Assembly (NCBI RefSeq): GCF_041102575.1
Contig: NZ_JBGCUE010000009.1
Location: 99,551 to 163,550 of the forward strand
Length of the DNA stretch: 64,000 bases
From: Tenuifilum sp. 4138str
GTDB taxonomy: Bacteria; Bacteroidota; Bacteroidia; Bacteroidales; Tenuifilaceae
Direction of reading: 5' to 3'
The notes below the pieces were generated by a model that made no database searches, was not told the DNA's origin, and was given only the letters and a program-made list of their open reading frames with translations. Position 1 is the stretch's first letter. Each line of letters opens with the position of its first letter. This document shows, piece after piece, positions 8,985 through 17,610 of the stretch. A program made the translations under genes and the position numbers.

Positions 8985-9692
8985 ATGTCCAGAAATTCCT
9001 ACAACATCGATATTGAAAGCGTATTTGAAGGGGTGTGCGGACTTTTCCCTAACCTAAAACCAGAGGAAAGGGAGATAATGCGCAATAATATCACCTGTCA
9101 GTATTTCCGCAAGGGTGAGATAATTTACAAGGAAGGCGATACCCCACAGGGTTTGGTATGCCTCTCAAAGGGGAAAGTAAAGCTTTACAAGGAGGGAGTT
9201 GGCGGTCGCGACCAGATTGTTCGCATGGCCAAGCCTATCGGTTTTATAGGATACAGGGCATTATTTGCTGAGGAGAACTACTCCGCTACAGCCGAAGCTC
9301 TTGAGGATTCCGTGGTGTGCATCATTGAAAAGAATGCCTTTATGGGGATTCTCCGGAACAACGCTGAACTTACGCTAAACATTCTCAAATCGGTTGCCAC
9401 TGAGCTGGGATTCTCCACCAACCGCACCGTAACCCTAACCCAAAAGCATATCCGTGGACGGTTGGCTGAATCACTTATATTCCTGCGCGATACCTACGGG
9501 CTTGAGGACGACGGTAAAACCATAAAGGTTTACCTATCGCGCGAGGATTTGGCAAACCTCTCCAACATGACTACCTCAAACGCAATCAGAACCCTTTCGG
9601 GCTTTGCTGAGGAAGGTGTAATTGAACTTGACGGTCGCAGGATAAAAATCCTTGACCATCACAGGTTGGAACGCATTAGCGATTTGGGATAG
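8985..9692 (+). CDS. Crp/Fnr family transcriptional regulator
   Basis: A 235-residue regulator with an N-terminal cyclic-nucleotide-binding-like beta roll (FRKGEIIYKEGDTPQGLVCLSKGKVKLYKEG, about residues 42-72), a dimerisation helix, and a C-terminal winged helix with the recognition helix around LSREDLANLSNMTTSNAIRTLSGF (about 180-205). It lacks the clustered N-terminal cysteines of true FNR, so the ligand or signal is unknown. It is transcribed alone and ends 2 bp from the convergent murF-alr gene. The start at 8985 is almost at the predicted transcription start. Confidence 0.88.
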   Translation: MSRNSYNIDIESVFEGVCGLFPNLKPEEREIMRNNITCQYFRKGEIIYKEGDTPQGLVCLSKGKVKLYKEGVGGRDQIVRMAKPIGFIGYRALFAEENYSATAEALEDSVVCIIEKNAFMGILRNNAELTLNILKSVATELGFSTNRTVTLTQKHIRGRLAESLIFLRDTYGLEDDGKTIKVYLSREDLANLSNMTTSNAIRTLSGFAEEGVIELDGRRIKILDHHRLERISDLG

Positions 9693-9693
9693 G

Positions 9694-12165
9694 CTACTCC
9701 TGAAAGTAAACCCGTTTCACACGCTGCGAAATTGAGGTGAGAACCTCATACGGAATAGTTCCCATGGCCTTTGCCATGTCGGTTATGGTAGGTTTATTTC
9801 CAAAAACAATTACCTCATCGCCTTCCTTAACCTCAACCCCGTTTGCATTGAGGGTACACGTATCCATGCTAATATTGCCGATGGTTGGCACCAAGGTACC
9901 GTTCAGCATCATGCTGTAATTGCCATTACCCAGCATACGCGATAAGCCATCGGCATAACCAACCGGAATGGTTACAACCGTTGTAGGCGTATCTACTATT
10001 CCCTTTCGGCTATATCCTACTGTATCGCCGGGTTTGATTTGCTTCACCTGAATCACCTTGCTCCTTAGCGTACTAATGGGCATTAGCTTATCGCCATGCG
10101 TAGGACTTATGCCGTATAGGCCAATCCCTAAGCGAACCATTTCGAACTGAGCCTCGGGATACCGCTCTATACCGCCAGTGTTCAAAATATGTCGTATGGG
10201 TTGATACCCTAACACATCACTTAACACGTTACAAGCCTTCTGGAAGGTTTCAATTTGGCATTTTGTAAATTGATCGTGATGTGGCTCATCGCTGGCTGCC
10301 AAATGGGAAAATATGCTTTTTACCCTAACCGAATTGGTTGATTTTAGTATGGCTATAAGCTCATCCAACTGGTCGGGAGTAAAACCCAGCCTATGCATTC
10401 CGCTATCAATCTTGATATGAATACCGTACGAGCTTACCCCAACCCTGTTCAATACGTTGATAAACTCCTTTAAGCCTGTAATGTTATAGATTTCAGGCTC
10501 AAGGTTAAACTCAACCATCAGCTCATAAGTCCCAAACGATGGGTTAAGCACCACAATAGGCAACGAAATACCAGCCTCCCTGAGCGATACACCCTCGTCG
10601 GTGTAGGCCACACCAAGATAGTCGACACGTTGGAATTGCAGTAGGTTAGCTATTTCGTAGGAGCCACTGCCATACGAAAAAGCTTTCACCATAGCCATCA
10701 CCTTAACACCGGGGTTCAGCAAGCTGCGGTAGTAGTTCAGGTTATGGGCAATTGCATTCAGGTTAATTTCGAGTGTGGTTCGGTGAACCTTTCGTTCAAG
10801 CGCTGCACTAATCTGCTCAAAGTGGAACTTTCGGCTACCCTTAACCAGTATAGCGGCATCGCGAATCTCCTTACGCTTTAGATCGAGCAAAAACTCATGT
10901 GTGCTGCTGTAAAACTCGGCCTCAATCTCAAAGGCATAATCGTACCGGCTAATTTCAGGCCCAATGCCTATGAGTAGATCAACCCCTTTATCCTCGAGCA
11001 TTTGGGCAACCTTTGAGTAAAGCTGTTCAGGTGCATAGCCACTTTCCAGAATATCGGAAAGTATTACTACATGCCGTTCGTGCTGCTTTTGCTGCATCAA
11101 AAAGTCAATTGCAATGGCTAACGATCCCAAATCGGAATTGTAGGAGTCGTTAATGACTGAACAATCGTTTATACCTTCCTTTAATTCAAGCCTCATTGCA
11201 ACGGGTTGCAGGCGCTGTAAGCGCGTATCGATATCCTGTAAACTATAACCTAATAGCAGCATGGTTGCCACGCAGTGCATGGCATTCTCAAACGAGGCAG
11301 CATCGGTAAATGGAATCGTTATTGTGTGCTCGTGATTGTTATAGTGAACATGAACTAGTGTCTTCCCAGCTTCGCGCTTTACGCTCATTATTTGAACCTT
11401 CGACTCCTTATTTTGTCCCCAGGTAAGCAACTGGTTATCGGCAAGCAAAGTGTTATCCTGAACAACAGCATCAATTACAGCGTGATCCTTGCAGTAAATA
11501 AGCGTTTTAACTTCGCGGAACAGCTTCAGCTTCTCGTTAACCTTTTCATCAATATCATCGAAATTCTCCTGATGGGGCATGCCGATGTTGGTAAAAATAC
11601 CAATAGTGGGGTCAATTATAGGCTGAAGTTTAACCATCTCACCCGGTTTGGATATGCCCGCCTCAAAAATTGCTAAATCGAAATGGTTATCCATTTGGAG
11701 AACCGACAGGGGAACACCAACCTGTGAGTTATAGCTCCGCGGGCTGCGCACAATTTGGTATTCCGAGAAAAGAAGTTGGTTGAGCCACTCCTTAACTATG
11801 GTCTTTCCGTTGCTTCCGGTTATACCAATTACTGGGTAAACGAATCGGTTGCGGTGGTAGGCAGCAAGTTTTTGTAGGGCCTGGAGGGTATCGTCAACCT
11901 CAACAAATGTAGCATTCGGATAATTTGTGTAGTCAACCTCACCCTTTTCAACAAGGTATGCCTTTATGTTTCGAATATTATAAAGTTCACCGATAAACTC
12001 GTGTCCGTTGTGATTTGGGCCAACTAGAGCAATAAACATGGAGCCGTTTCCCGATACAGGCACTCTACTATCGGTAATAACGTTTCTGATAGTAAAACCC
12101 GAATCGCCAATTACTTGACCCAGAACAATTTCAGCAAGCTGTATAGCAGTTAGGTTAATCATCAA
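9694..12165 (-). CDS. murF-alr: Bifunctional UDP-MurNAc-tripeptide:D-Ala-D-Ala ligase / alanine racemase
   Basis: Two peptidoglycan enzymes in one 823-residue chain. The N-terminal MurF half adds D-Ala-D-Ala to UDP-MurNAc-tripeptide; it shows the ATP loop GITGSNGKT at 114-122 and YNSDLGSL-type central-domain motifs. The C-terminal half, from about residue 455, is a PLP-dependent alanine racemase that makes D-alanine: VKAFSYGSG carries the PLP lysine near 493, and the HIKIDSGMHRLGF and GLYGISP motifs follow. This fusion is known in Bacteroidota. In the MurF half the P-loop reads GKTIVKE instead of the commoner GKTTTKE. It is the last gene of a leftward run beginning at tdk. Confidence 0.95.
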   Translation of the reverse strand: MMINLTAIQLAEIVLGQVIGDSGFTIRNVITDSRVPVSGNGSMFIALVGPNHNGHEFIGELYNIRNIKAYLVEKGEVDYTNYPNATFVEVDDTLQALQKLAAYHRNRFVYPVIGITGSNGKTIVKEWLNQLLFSEYQIVRSPRSYNSQVGVPLSVLQMDNHFDLAIFEAGISKPGEMVKLQPIIDPTIGIFTNIGMPHQENFDDIDEKVNEKLKLFREVKTLIYCKDHAVIDAVVQDNTLLADNQLLTWGQNKESKVQIMSVKREAGKTLVHVHYNNHEHTITIPFTDAASFENAMHCVATMLLLGYSLQDIDTRLQRLQPVAMRLELKEGINDCSVINDSYNSDLGSLAIAIDFLMQQKQHERHVVILSDILESGYAPEQLYSKVAQMLEDKGVDLLIGIGPEISRYDYAFEIEAEFYSSTHEFLLDLKRKEIRDAAILVKGSRKFHFEQISAALERKVHRTTLEINLNAIAHNLNYYRSLLNPGVKVMAMVKAFSYGSGSYEIANLLQFQRVDYLGVAYTDEGVSLREAGISLPIVVLNPSFGTYELMVEFNLEPEIYNITGLKEFINVLNRVGVSSYGIHIKIDSGMHRLGFTPDQLDELIAILKSTNSVRVKSIFSHLAASDEPHHDQFTKCQIETFQKACNVLSDVLGYQPIRHILNTGGIERYPEAQFEMVRLGIGLYGISPTHGDKLMPISTLRSKVIQVKQIKPGDTVGYSRKGIVDTPTTVVTIPVGYADGLSRMLGNGNYSMMLNGTLVPTIGNISMDTCTLNANGVEVKEGDEVIVFGNKPTITDMAKAMGTIPYEVLTSISQRVKRVYFQE

Positions 12166-12211
12166 TGTTTAAAATTGATTGGTGCAATATAATTCAACAA
12201 ATTTACAAAAT

Positions 12212-12634
12212 CTATTTTTTGTTTCTAAAAGCAAGGTAGAAAGCCATCCAAAGTAAAAAAAGTATTCCTGGGATTATGGCTTTTCGGTCAGTATATAAAG
12301 CCCCGAAGCTAAAAACCCTGCAATCGGTGGGGTTATTGGGACTGTAAACCACCTTTAATATAGTACCTTTGGGATACTCAAAATTTTCAAGGCCGTAAAA
12401 CTGAACTGATTTGCCTTCAAGCGTAGTAAAAACTATTATAGGATACTTATCGGGGCCAAAAGCCGATATTCCTAGTGTTTTTTCATACTCCACTCCAACA
12501 ACCTCACCGGTAGTGTACTCCCCAAAAATCAACAAACGGTATTGTGTGGTTATAGGCAGAGTTATTATCATCAAAGTAACAAACCAAAAAAGTTTTGGCG
12601 ATATTCGATGCGATATGTCAACCTGGGTTTTCAT
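12212..12634 (-). CDS. DUF3592-like small membrane protein
   Basis: A 140-residue protein with an N-terminal membrane segment (FWFVTLMIITLPITTQYRLLIF), an extracytoplasmic beta-rich middle (TTGEVVGVEYEK...YPIIVFTTLEGKSVQFYG...LKVVYSPNNPTDCRVF), and a C-terminal membrane helix (IIPGILFLLWMAFYLAF). The pattern of TGEV followed by YPIVxFxTxxGxxV and VxYxPxNPxxxRV is typical of DUF3592. The function is unknown. It lies 46 bp upstream of murF-alr and 24 bp downstream of another small membrane protein, so it is probably in the same transcription unit as tdk. Confidence 0.7.
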   Translation of the reverse strand: MKTQVDISHRISPKLFWFVTLMIITLPITTQYRLLIFGEYTTGEVVGVEYEKTLGISAFGPDKYPIIVFTTLEGKSVQFYGLENFEYPKGTILKVVYSPNNPTDCRVFSFGALYTDRKAIIPGILFLLWMAFYLAFRNKK

Positions 12635-12657
12635 CGATGCAGATGATAAAAAATCCT

Positions 12658-13146
12658 CTAACTTCCTTGCTTAACGATAGGCAAACCTAACTTTTCGGAG
12701 TAATAAACCAGTGTCTCGTTTGCCTTTTCAAGGCTTTGAACTCGTTGGATATCAGCAAGAGGGTTCACTTGTTTATCAACAATCACAATACGGTAATCGC
12801 TATCAGCAATATCGAACGACCTATTGCTTGAGCTGTACGTCCTCCATGCCCTATTCAACCGATTAACACTCAAACCCATTGAGCTATCAATGCTTTGCCA
12901 TTTCCCAACAGGAATTATTCCAAAAAGCAACAATGCGTTCCGAAACCTTTTATTTCCAAAATCAACCTGGGCAGCAAAAGAGGTAAAACCAATGAATAGT
13001 CCAATGATAATCAAAACTATTGCTAGGAAGGAGCTAAAAAGTTGAATAATTCCCACCAAAGCAATAAAATACCCAGCAACGGATCCAACTGGCCCTAGCA
13101 ATTTCCCCAACCTGTTAATTTTTTGCATGGTGCTGATGTTATACAT
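12658..13146 (-). CDS. Small membrane protein of unknown function
   Basis: A 162-residue protein not recognised. Residues about 15-60 form two closely spaced hydrophobic segments (LLGPVGSVAGYFIALVGIIQLF and FLAIVLIIIGLFIGFTSFAA); the remaining 100 residues are soluble, with a serine-rich stretch (RTYSSSNRSFDIADSDYRIVI) and a final helix. Translation may start at the first Met or at MQKINRL six residues later. It lies 14 bp after tdk and 24 bp before the DUF3592-like gene on the same strand, which suggests co-transcription. Confidence 0.6.
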   Translation of the reverse strand: MYNISTMQKINRLGKLLGPVGSVAGYFIALVGIIQLFSSFLAIVLIIIGLFIGFTSFAAQVDFGNKRFRNALLLFGIIPVGKWQSIDSSMGLSVNRLNRAWRTYSSSNRSFDIADSDYRIVIVDKQVNPLADIQRVQSLEKANETLVYYSEKLGLPIVKQGS

Positions 13147-13160
13147 CGGGTCGAAAAAAA

Positions 13161-13748
13161 CTACTTTCCACCCTTACGGGTTACCTCGTTGTAACAAAGT
13201 CTACATAGCGGCTCATAGATGTCGGTCTCGCCCAGTAGAACCAACTTGTCGGCATCGGTTTTACGGTGTGAGTATTGGGCAAGGTCGCCACACTTAACAC
13301 AAATGGCATGTACTTTAGTAACATACTCGGCAATGGCCAAAAGGTTTGGCATTGGGCCAAAAGGTTTACCGCGAAAATCCATGTCGAGCCCAGCCACAAT
13401 CACCCTTATCCCCATATCGGCAAGCTGGCTACAAACATTGGGTAGATTCATATCAAAAAACTGCGCCTCATCTATTCCCACCACATCGACATTCTGTGCC
13501 AGAATAAGAATGTTCCCCGACGATGAAACCGGGGTAGAAAGTATTGAATTGGCATCGTGCGAAACAACCTCCTGCTCAGAGTATCGGGTGTCAATCATGG
13601 GCTTGAAAATCTCGACCCTCTGTTTGGCATACTTGGCTCGCTTGAGCCTACGAATCAGTTCTTCGGTTTTGCCCGAAAACATTGAGCCGGCAATAACCTC
13701 GATATATCCCTTACGTTTCCCACTAACGGGGTTTTCAAGAAAAGGCAT
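13161..13748 (-). CDS. tdk: Thymidine kinase (type II)
   Basis: Salvages thymidine to dTMP using ATP. At 195 residues it shows the P-loop GSMFSGKT at 21-28, the Walker-B-like [12 protein letters not shown] around 90-100, the lasso region [14 protein letters not shown], and two zinc Cys pairs (CVKCG and CRLCYNE) characteristic of the TK1-like type II family. It is the first gene of a leftward group running to murF-alr. A TACATTTG promoter element lies about 40 bp upstream. Confidence 0.96.
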   Translation of the reverse strand: MPFLENPVSGKRKGYIEVIAGSMFSGKTEELIRRLKRAKYAKQRVEIFKPMIDTRYSEQEVVSHDANSILSTPVSSSGNILILAQNVDVVGIDEAQFFDMNLPNVCSQLADMGIRVIVAGLDMDFRGKPFGPMPNLLAIAEYVTKVHAICVKCGDLAQYSHRKTDADKLVLLGETDIYEPLCRLCYNEVTRKGGK

Positions 13749-13785
13749 TGGTTCCGAAATAAATATTTTGAGTTAGTTTTACAGA

Positions 13786-13793
13786 CAAATGTA
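13786..13793 (-). promoter_or_regulatory. -7 element upstream of tdk
   Basis: On the minus strand this reads TACATTTG, an exact TAnnTTTG match, 37 bp upstream of the tdk start. A matching -33 TTTG is not at the usual distance. Confidence 0.45.
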
Positions 13794-13834
13794 ATAAAAC
13801 TTATTTTTGAAATGCGAACAAAAAACAATTTGCA

Positions 13835-14554
13835 ATGCAATACCTAAAGAATGCACGGAATCAACTAGTTGAAGCAGTTGCCTTGATCGATAAGGCGCTT
13901 TCAGCCGGAAAACTACCTTCCATTGAAAGCGATATAATACTTGCCAAACTGGCTTCAATATATGAAGACCTTCTGCTTGAGAGGCAACAAGTTGCTTCCA
14001 GAACCCATGAGAAACCACAAGTAGTTCCGTCCGGAAAAATGGTTGAACCACATGAGAAAACTATAGCAAGCATACCTGAAACTAAAAAAACAACAGTAGT
14101 TGAGGAGAGCGAAGAACCTTCCAGCATTCCGATAGCTAAGCAGGAACCAAATCCTGTAAAGGCTGACATAAGTCCATCCCCAAAACCCACTCCGGCTTCC
14201 ACACAGCAATCGAACGAGGAAAGTTCAGCCATACTTGCCGATAAGTACCAGGGTAAGCGCAAGTTCCGCAACGAGGTAATAGCCGAGCAACACCAAAAGG
14301 TTGACATGCAGAGCAAACTGCAGAATAAACCCATAACCGACCTTGCCAAGGCAATTGGCATTAACGATAAGTTCCTATTCATCAAGGAACTTTTTGGCGG
14401 CGATGCCGACCTTTACAACCAAACCATTAAACACCTCAACCAACTTACTGATTTAAACGAGGCCATTATTTACCTCCAGGAGAATTTTAGCTGGGACCCC
14501 ACTAATGAGGTTACCACTTTGTTTGTCGATTTGGTTCGAAGAAAACTATCGTAA
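13835..14554 (+). CDS. Conserved hypothetical protein with low-complexity linker
   Basis: A 239-residue cytoplasmic protein with no signal peptide. Residues 1-55 form an amphipathic helical region, 60-130 are a Pro/Glu/Lys/Ser-rich disordered linker (SPSPKPTPASTQQSNEES), and 140-239 form a compact domain (ITDLAKAIGINDKFLFIKELFGGDADLYNQTI then ENFSWDPTNEVTTLFVDLVRRKL). That C-terminal module recurs in Bacteroidota proteins of unknown function. It starts 87 bp from the divergent tdk and ends 12 bp before rsmI, so it is probably co-transcribed with rsmI. Confidence 0.75.
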   Translation: MQYLKNARNQLVEAVALIDKALSAGKLPSIESDIILAKLASIYEDLLLERQQVASRTHEKPQVVPSGKMVEPHEKTIASIPETKKTTVVEESEEPSSIPIAKQEPNPVKADISPSPKPTPASTQQSNEESSAILADKYQGKRKFRNEVIAEQHQKVDMQSKLQNKPITDLAKAIGINDKFLFIKELFGGDADLYNQTIKHLNQLTDLNEAIIYLQENFSWDPTNEVTTLFVDLVRRKLS

Positions 14555-14566
14555 TAATTCTGCTCC

Positions 14567-15259
14567 ATGTCAAAACTCTTTATAGTTCCCACTCCCATAG
14601 GCAACCTTGCCGACATTACCTTGCGAGCACTCGAAGTGCTTAAAACCGTAAACCTTATTCTTGCCGAGGATACACGCACTAGTAGCAACCTGCTCAAGCA
14701 TTACGGAATTGCTACTCCACTTAAATCGCACCACAAATTCAACGAACACCAAACGGTTGATTACATTGCAAGCCGAATAGAGGCAGGTGAGTCGGTAGCC
14801 CTAATATCCGATGCAGGAACGCCCGGCATATCGGATCCCGGTTTCCTGCTGGTTCGCACTTGCGTTGAGCGGTGTATTGAGGTGGAGTGCCTACCCGGAG
14901 CAACAGCGCTTATTCCTGCACTTGTGCAGAGTGGCTTCCCCTGTGACAGGTTCATATTTGAAGGATTTCTCCCCCAAAAAAAAGGACGCAATAAAAGGCT
15001 TGAAGCACTAAAGGACGAGGAACGAACCATAATACTTTACGAATCGCCATTCCGTATTGTTAAACTGCTTGAACAAATGCTCCCCATTTTTGGAGCCGAT
15101 AGGCAGGTGTGCATTGCGCGCGAGCTTACCAAACTGCATGAGGAGAACTTTCGCGGATCGCTTGCCCAAGCCAAGGAGCATTTCAGCTCCAAAACTCCCA
15201 AAGGGGAATTTGTAGTGGTGGTGAAGGGGAAAACGAATAACGAAAAGGAAAAAGATTGA
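14567..15259 (+). CDS. rsmI: 16S rRNA (cytidine-1402-2'-O)-methyltransferase
   Basis: SAM-dependent tetrapyrrole-methylase-fold enzyme that 2'-O-methylates C1402 in the ribosomal P site. At 230 residues it shows the family signature FIVPTPIGNLADITLRA at the N-terminus, AEDTRTSSNLLKHYGI, the SDAGTPGISDPG loop at about 85-96, and LPGATALIPALVQSG followed by FEGFLPQKKGRNKRL. It lies 12 bp after the preceding gene. It is slightly shorter than proteobacterial RsmI and lacks the small C-terminal extension. Confidence 0.95.
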   Translation: MSKLFIVPTPIGNLADITLRALEVLKTVNLILAEDTRTSSNLLKHYGIATPLKSHHKFNEHQTVDYIASRIEAGESVALISDAGTPGISDPGFLLVRTCVERCIEVECLPGATALIPALVQSGFPCDRFIFEGFLPQKKGRNKRLEALKDEERTIILYESPFRIVKLLEQMLPIFGADRQVCIARELTKLHEENFRGSLAQAKEHFSSKTPKGEFVVVVKGKTNNEKEKD

Positions 15260-15351
15260 AACGGAGCAATAAAAAACAAGTGCACTAATACAACATCTAA
15301 ATAATTTTCAAGCTAAAACCAATACACGTTTCAGTGTAGTTCATAAAATCA

Positions 15352-15361
15352 ATTCAACATT
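15352..15361 (+). repeat. Left direct repeat (putative target-site duplication)
   Basis: ATTCAACATT, identical to the copy at 15875-15884 on the other side of the inverted-repeat element; it abuts the left terminal inverted repeat directly. Confidence 0.75.
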
Positions 15362-15874
15362 CAATGTCGTTTAGTTAAGGGTATTTGTCATGTTACGCGC
15401 AAGCGAAACATCGCGCTGTCGTGATTTATCGGGATAGACTTCGCCGAAGTATCTCATTGCTCTTTTCTCTTCAATCCTTTGAAGAGATCCCTCGACTTTT
15501 TTGGGGATGACAAAAACCCTATCTTCCTTTCTGCTACTTGTCATGCTGAGCTAGCCGAAGCATCGCTTTACCTTTAATCCTTGTTGTTTTTTTTGGGTAA
15601 CCGCTCTTTTCCATGCTTTTCTATTGCGATGCAACGTTTCCCCCTTGCTCTTTGGATTATGTATTGCGTGCATCGCTATACATGTATGAGTAATCATGGT
15701 GTTACAAATATTACGCCCCTACGGGGCGGGAAGCGTTGTTAGTTATTCGTGAATCGTTGTTCGTGAAACTATTGTCATGTTGAACTAAGCGAAACGTCTC
15801 ATGGGGTCGATTAGAGATCCTTCGCTGCGCTCAGGATGACAGGCATGAATATTTTTGTTAACTAAACGACATTG
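15362..15874. mobile_element. 513-bp MITE-like non-autonomous element
   Basis: The segment begins with CAATGTCGTTTAGTTAA (15362-15378) and ends with its exact reverse complement (15858-15874), and is flanked by the 10-bp direct repeat ATTCAACATT. It holds no plausible gene. Inside are three related modules that begin TGTCATGyTr: 15387-15512 (ends in the inverse TGACA), 15539 onward (one-sided) and 15773-15841 (again ends TGACA). There is also a small GC-rich hairpin at 15714-15728. Perfect inverted ends with a duplicated 10-bp target are what a transposase-mobilised MITE leaves; IS4-like families make duplications of this size. The source transposase is not in the window. Confidence 0.75.
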
Positions 15875-15884
15875 ATTCAACATT
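15875..15884 (+). repeat. Right direct repeat (putative target-site duplication)
   Basis: ATTCAACATT, identical to 15352-15361, directly abutting the right terminal inverted repeat. Confidence 0.75.
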
Positions 15885-16015
15885 AATCAAATCGGCTTCG
15901 TAAAGTAAAACCGCCAACGGTTAACTGGTTTCAAAATTATCAATATGAAAACTATACAAAATAATTGCACGCATCAGTCGATGCGCGCAATTAGTGCTAC
16001 ATGATTAAATATCTA

Positions 16016-16831
16016 TTACTTATCAGTTTTCTTGAAAAAGAAATACCAAATAAGATATGGCAGATGAAGCGAGAAGTTAACTATACCCCACCAAAATACA
16101 ACCTTTTGGCTTGCAAATGCCGACGAATCCATGATTGGCGTAAAAATATCGTAGGTGGCTCTAATAAGAATGTGAATGGCTAAGGTATATACACGGGCTT
16201 GAACATATAATTCGGGTCTGCGTTTAATTACAGGATAAAGTTCGGCAGCCAATAGGATGCAAAGCGAACTTGCTGCGTATCCGGGATTTTCAGCATAAAC
16301 AAAAGCAATATTCCAGCTGGTATATAGGAAGTTCCATATTGCATCGGTGTAAGCAATTAAGTCGCCAGGTTTCTCCTCGGAAATCTTCCATCCGTTCCGT
16401 TTACCCTTACCTGCTTTTACAAGCGGTATTGTTACAATAAGTATTAATCCCGATAGGCCATTGAACCAATTGCCCATTTCAAAATCCTTCAACGAGGCTT
16501 CCAGTATGTTAAGCCCAAGAATAGCATACAGAAACCATAACACCCAATCCTTTCGAAAGATTGTCCACCATCCCTCGCGCTTTTCGTATTGGGCAATACG
16601 GGCAAAGCCAACCACAAAGGCTGTAGGCAATAAAACCGAAAGTGTTTTTGCCCAACGGAACCAACCTTCAAGGTTATTAAACCATAGAGGAAAAGTAAAA
16701 AACGATAATACCCAGAATACAGCTGCAAACCTGTAATTCTTTCGCATAAACTCCACTGCCAGCATTAACAGTACAATGTAAAGTGGCATCGAAACCAAAT
16801 ACTGCCAAAATGGTATTGCCATAAACATCAA
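16016..16831 (-). CDS. Multi-pass membrane protein of unknown function
   Basis: A 271-residue integral membrane protein with about seven or eight hydrophobic segments (LVSMPLYIVLLMLAVEFM, FAAVFWVLSFFTFPLWF, LSVLLPTAFVVGFARI, WVLWFLYAILGLNILEA and others) and a tryptophan-rich loop (EKREGWWTIFRKDWVLW). I do not recognise the family with confidence. It lies 16 bp downstream of a TetR-type regulator on the same strand, so it is probably controlled by that repressor; such pairs often respond to a small molecule or membrane stress. No transporter signature motif was seen. Confidence 0.75.
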   Translation of the reverse strand: MMFMAIPFWQYLVSMPLYIVLLMLAVEFMRKNYRFAAVFWVLSFFTFPLWFNNLEGWFRWAKTLSVLLPTAFVVGFARIAQYEKREGWWTIFRKDWVLWFLYAILGLNILEASLKDFEMGNWFNGLSGLILIVTIPLVKAGKGKRNGWKISEEKPGDLIAYTDAIWNFLYTSWNIAFVYAENPGYAASSLCILLAAELYPVIKRRPELYVQARVYTLAIHILIRATYDIFTPIMDSSAFASQKVVFWWGIVNFSLHLPYLIWYFFFKKTDK

Positions 16832-16847
16832 AATTTAAGTTTTACAA

Positions 16848-17423
16848 TCATGCTTTAATCATATTCCAACTCATATCAAAGGCCTTATCAATACTATTGT
16901 CATCCAGAACAAAAACATTTGCCACATGCTCATCGGCAAGTTCACGGATAAAACCGAGCATGCCCAAAAAAATCATTTCATTATCAACATCTTTTCGAAC
17001 CAGTCCCAAATCCTTTCCTTTTTGTATTATGTCATGAACAGGCTTTTTCATTTGTTCTGCCATTTGTTTATGGGTATCGCTGATGAACCTAGATTTATAG
17101 TACTCTTCAAGAAAGTGGCTTTTTTTGTAATGGTTAATACGATGCATTAGGTAATTAACCCAGACCCGCTTAAGTCCTTCCGTGAAAGGAGCAGTTGTGT
17201 CATAGTTTTCCAGAAACCTTTCAATACTCTCCTTATAGAGTTTTAAATACAGCTGGTTAAGTAAATCTTCTTTATTGTTAAAGTATAGGTATATGGTGCC
17301 AACTGCTATGTTTGCACGCTCTGCAACTTTTGCCATCGAAAAGCCGCCAAAACCACTATCCATAAGCACATCAAGGCTTGCCTCAAAGATTACTTCCGGT
17401 TTAGCTTCGTCTTTTTTTCTCAT
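16848..17423 (-). CDS. TetR/AcrR family transcriptional regulator
   Basis: A 191-residue repressor. The N-terminal helix-turn-helix is clear: IFEASLDVLMDSGFGGFSMAKVAERANIAVGTIYLYFNNKEDLLNQLY, about residues 12-60. The C-terminal ligand domain is not assignable to a known effector. It heads a two-gene unit with the membrane protein 16 bp downstream. A perfect 14-bp palindrome lies 12 bp upstream of its start, consistent with autoregulation. Confidence 0.9.
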   Translation of the reverse strand: MRKKDEAKPEVIFEASLDVLMDSGFGGFSMAKVAERANIAVGTIYLYFNNKEDLLNQLYLKLYKESIERFLENYDTTAPFTEGLKRVWVNYLMHRINHYKKSHFLEEYYKSRFISDTHKQMAEQMKKPVHDIIQKGKDLGLVRKDVDNEMIFLGMLGFIRELADEHVANVFVLDDNSIDKAFDMSWNMIKA

Positions 17424-17434
17424 GTGGCAATATT

Positions 17435-17448
17435 AATGAATATTCATT
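17435..17448. promoter_or_regulatory. Palindromic operator candidate for the TetR regulator
   Basis: AATGAATATTCATT is a perfect 14-bp palindrome 12 bp upstream of the TetR start codon, the position expected for an autorepressor site. Confidence 0.6.
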
Positions 17449-17520
17449 CATTTTACAAAAAAACATAAAAAAATAACGATACTACACTGATTTCCTATTC
17501 GTTAACTATTCGTTAAAAAA

Positions 17521-17545
17521 TAGAATATAGATTATAGAATATAGA
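17521..17545. repeat. Short tandem repeat in the intergenic gap
   Basis: TAGAATATAGA occurs at 17521-17531 and again at 17535-17545 (14-bp period), with a degenerate third copy after it. It lies in the 187-bp gap between the TetR and DUF5686 genes; nothing else is seen there beyond the operator. Confidence 0.5.
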
Positions 17546-17610
17546 CTTTAGAATTAGATGTAAAAAAACAAATGCAGCTCCTATGAGTACTAAACAAACA
17601 GTTTAGCATA

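Noticed and set aside
15387..15845. Structured regulatory RNA or small gene within the 15-kb gap
   Set aside because: The palindromic modules are explained by repeat units inside a bounded inverted-repeat element, and no reading frame resembles a protein.
16001..16183. Small plus-strand reading frame at the 3' end of the membrane protein gene
   Set aside because: It is antisense to the minus-strand membrane protein and has no recognisable protein features.
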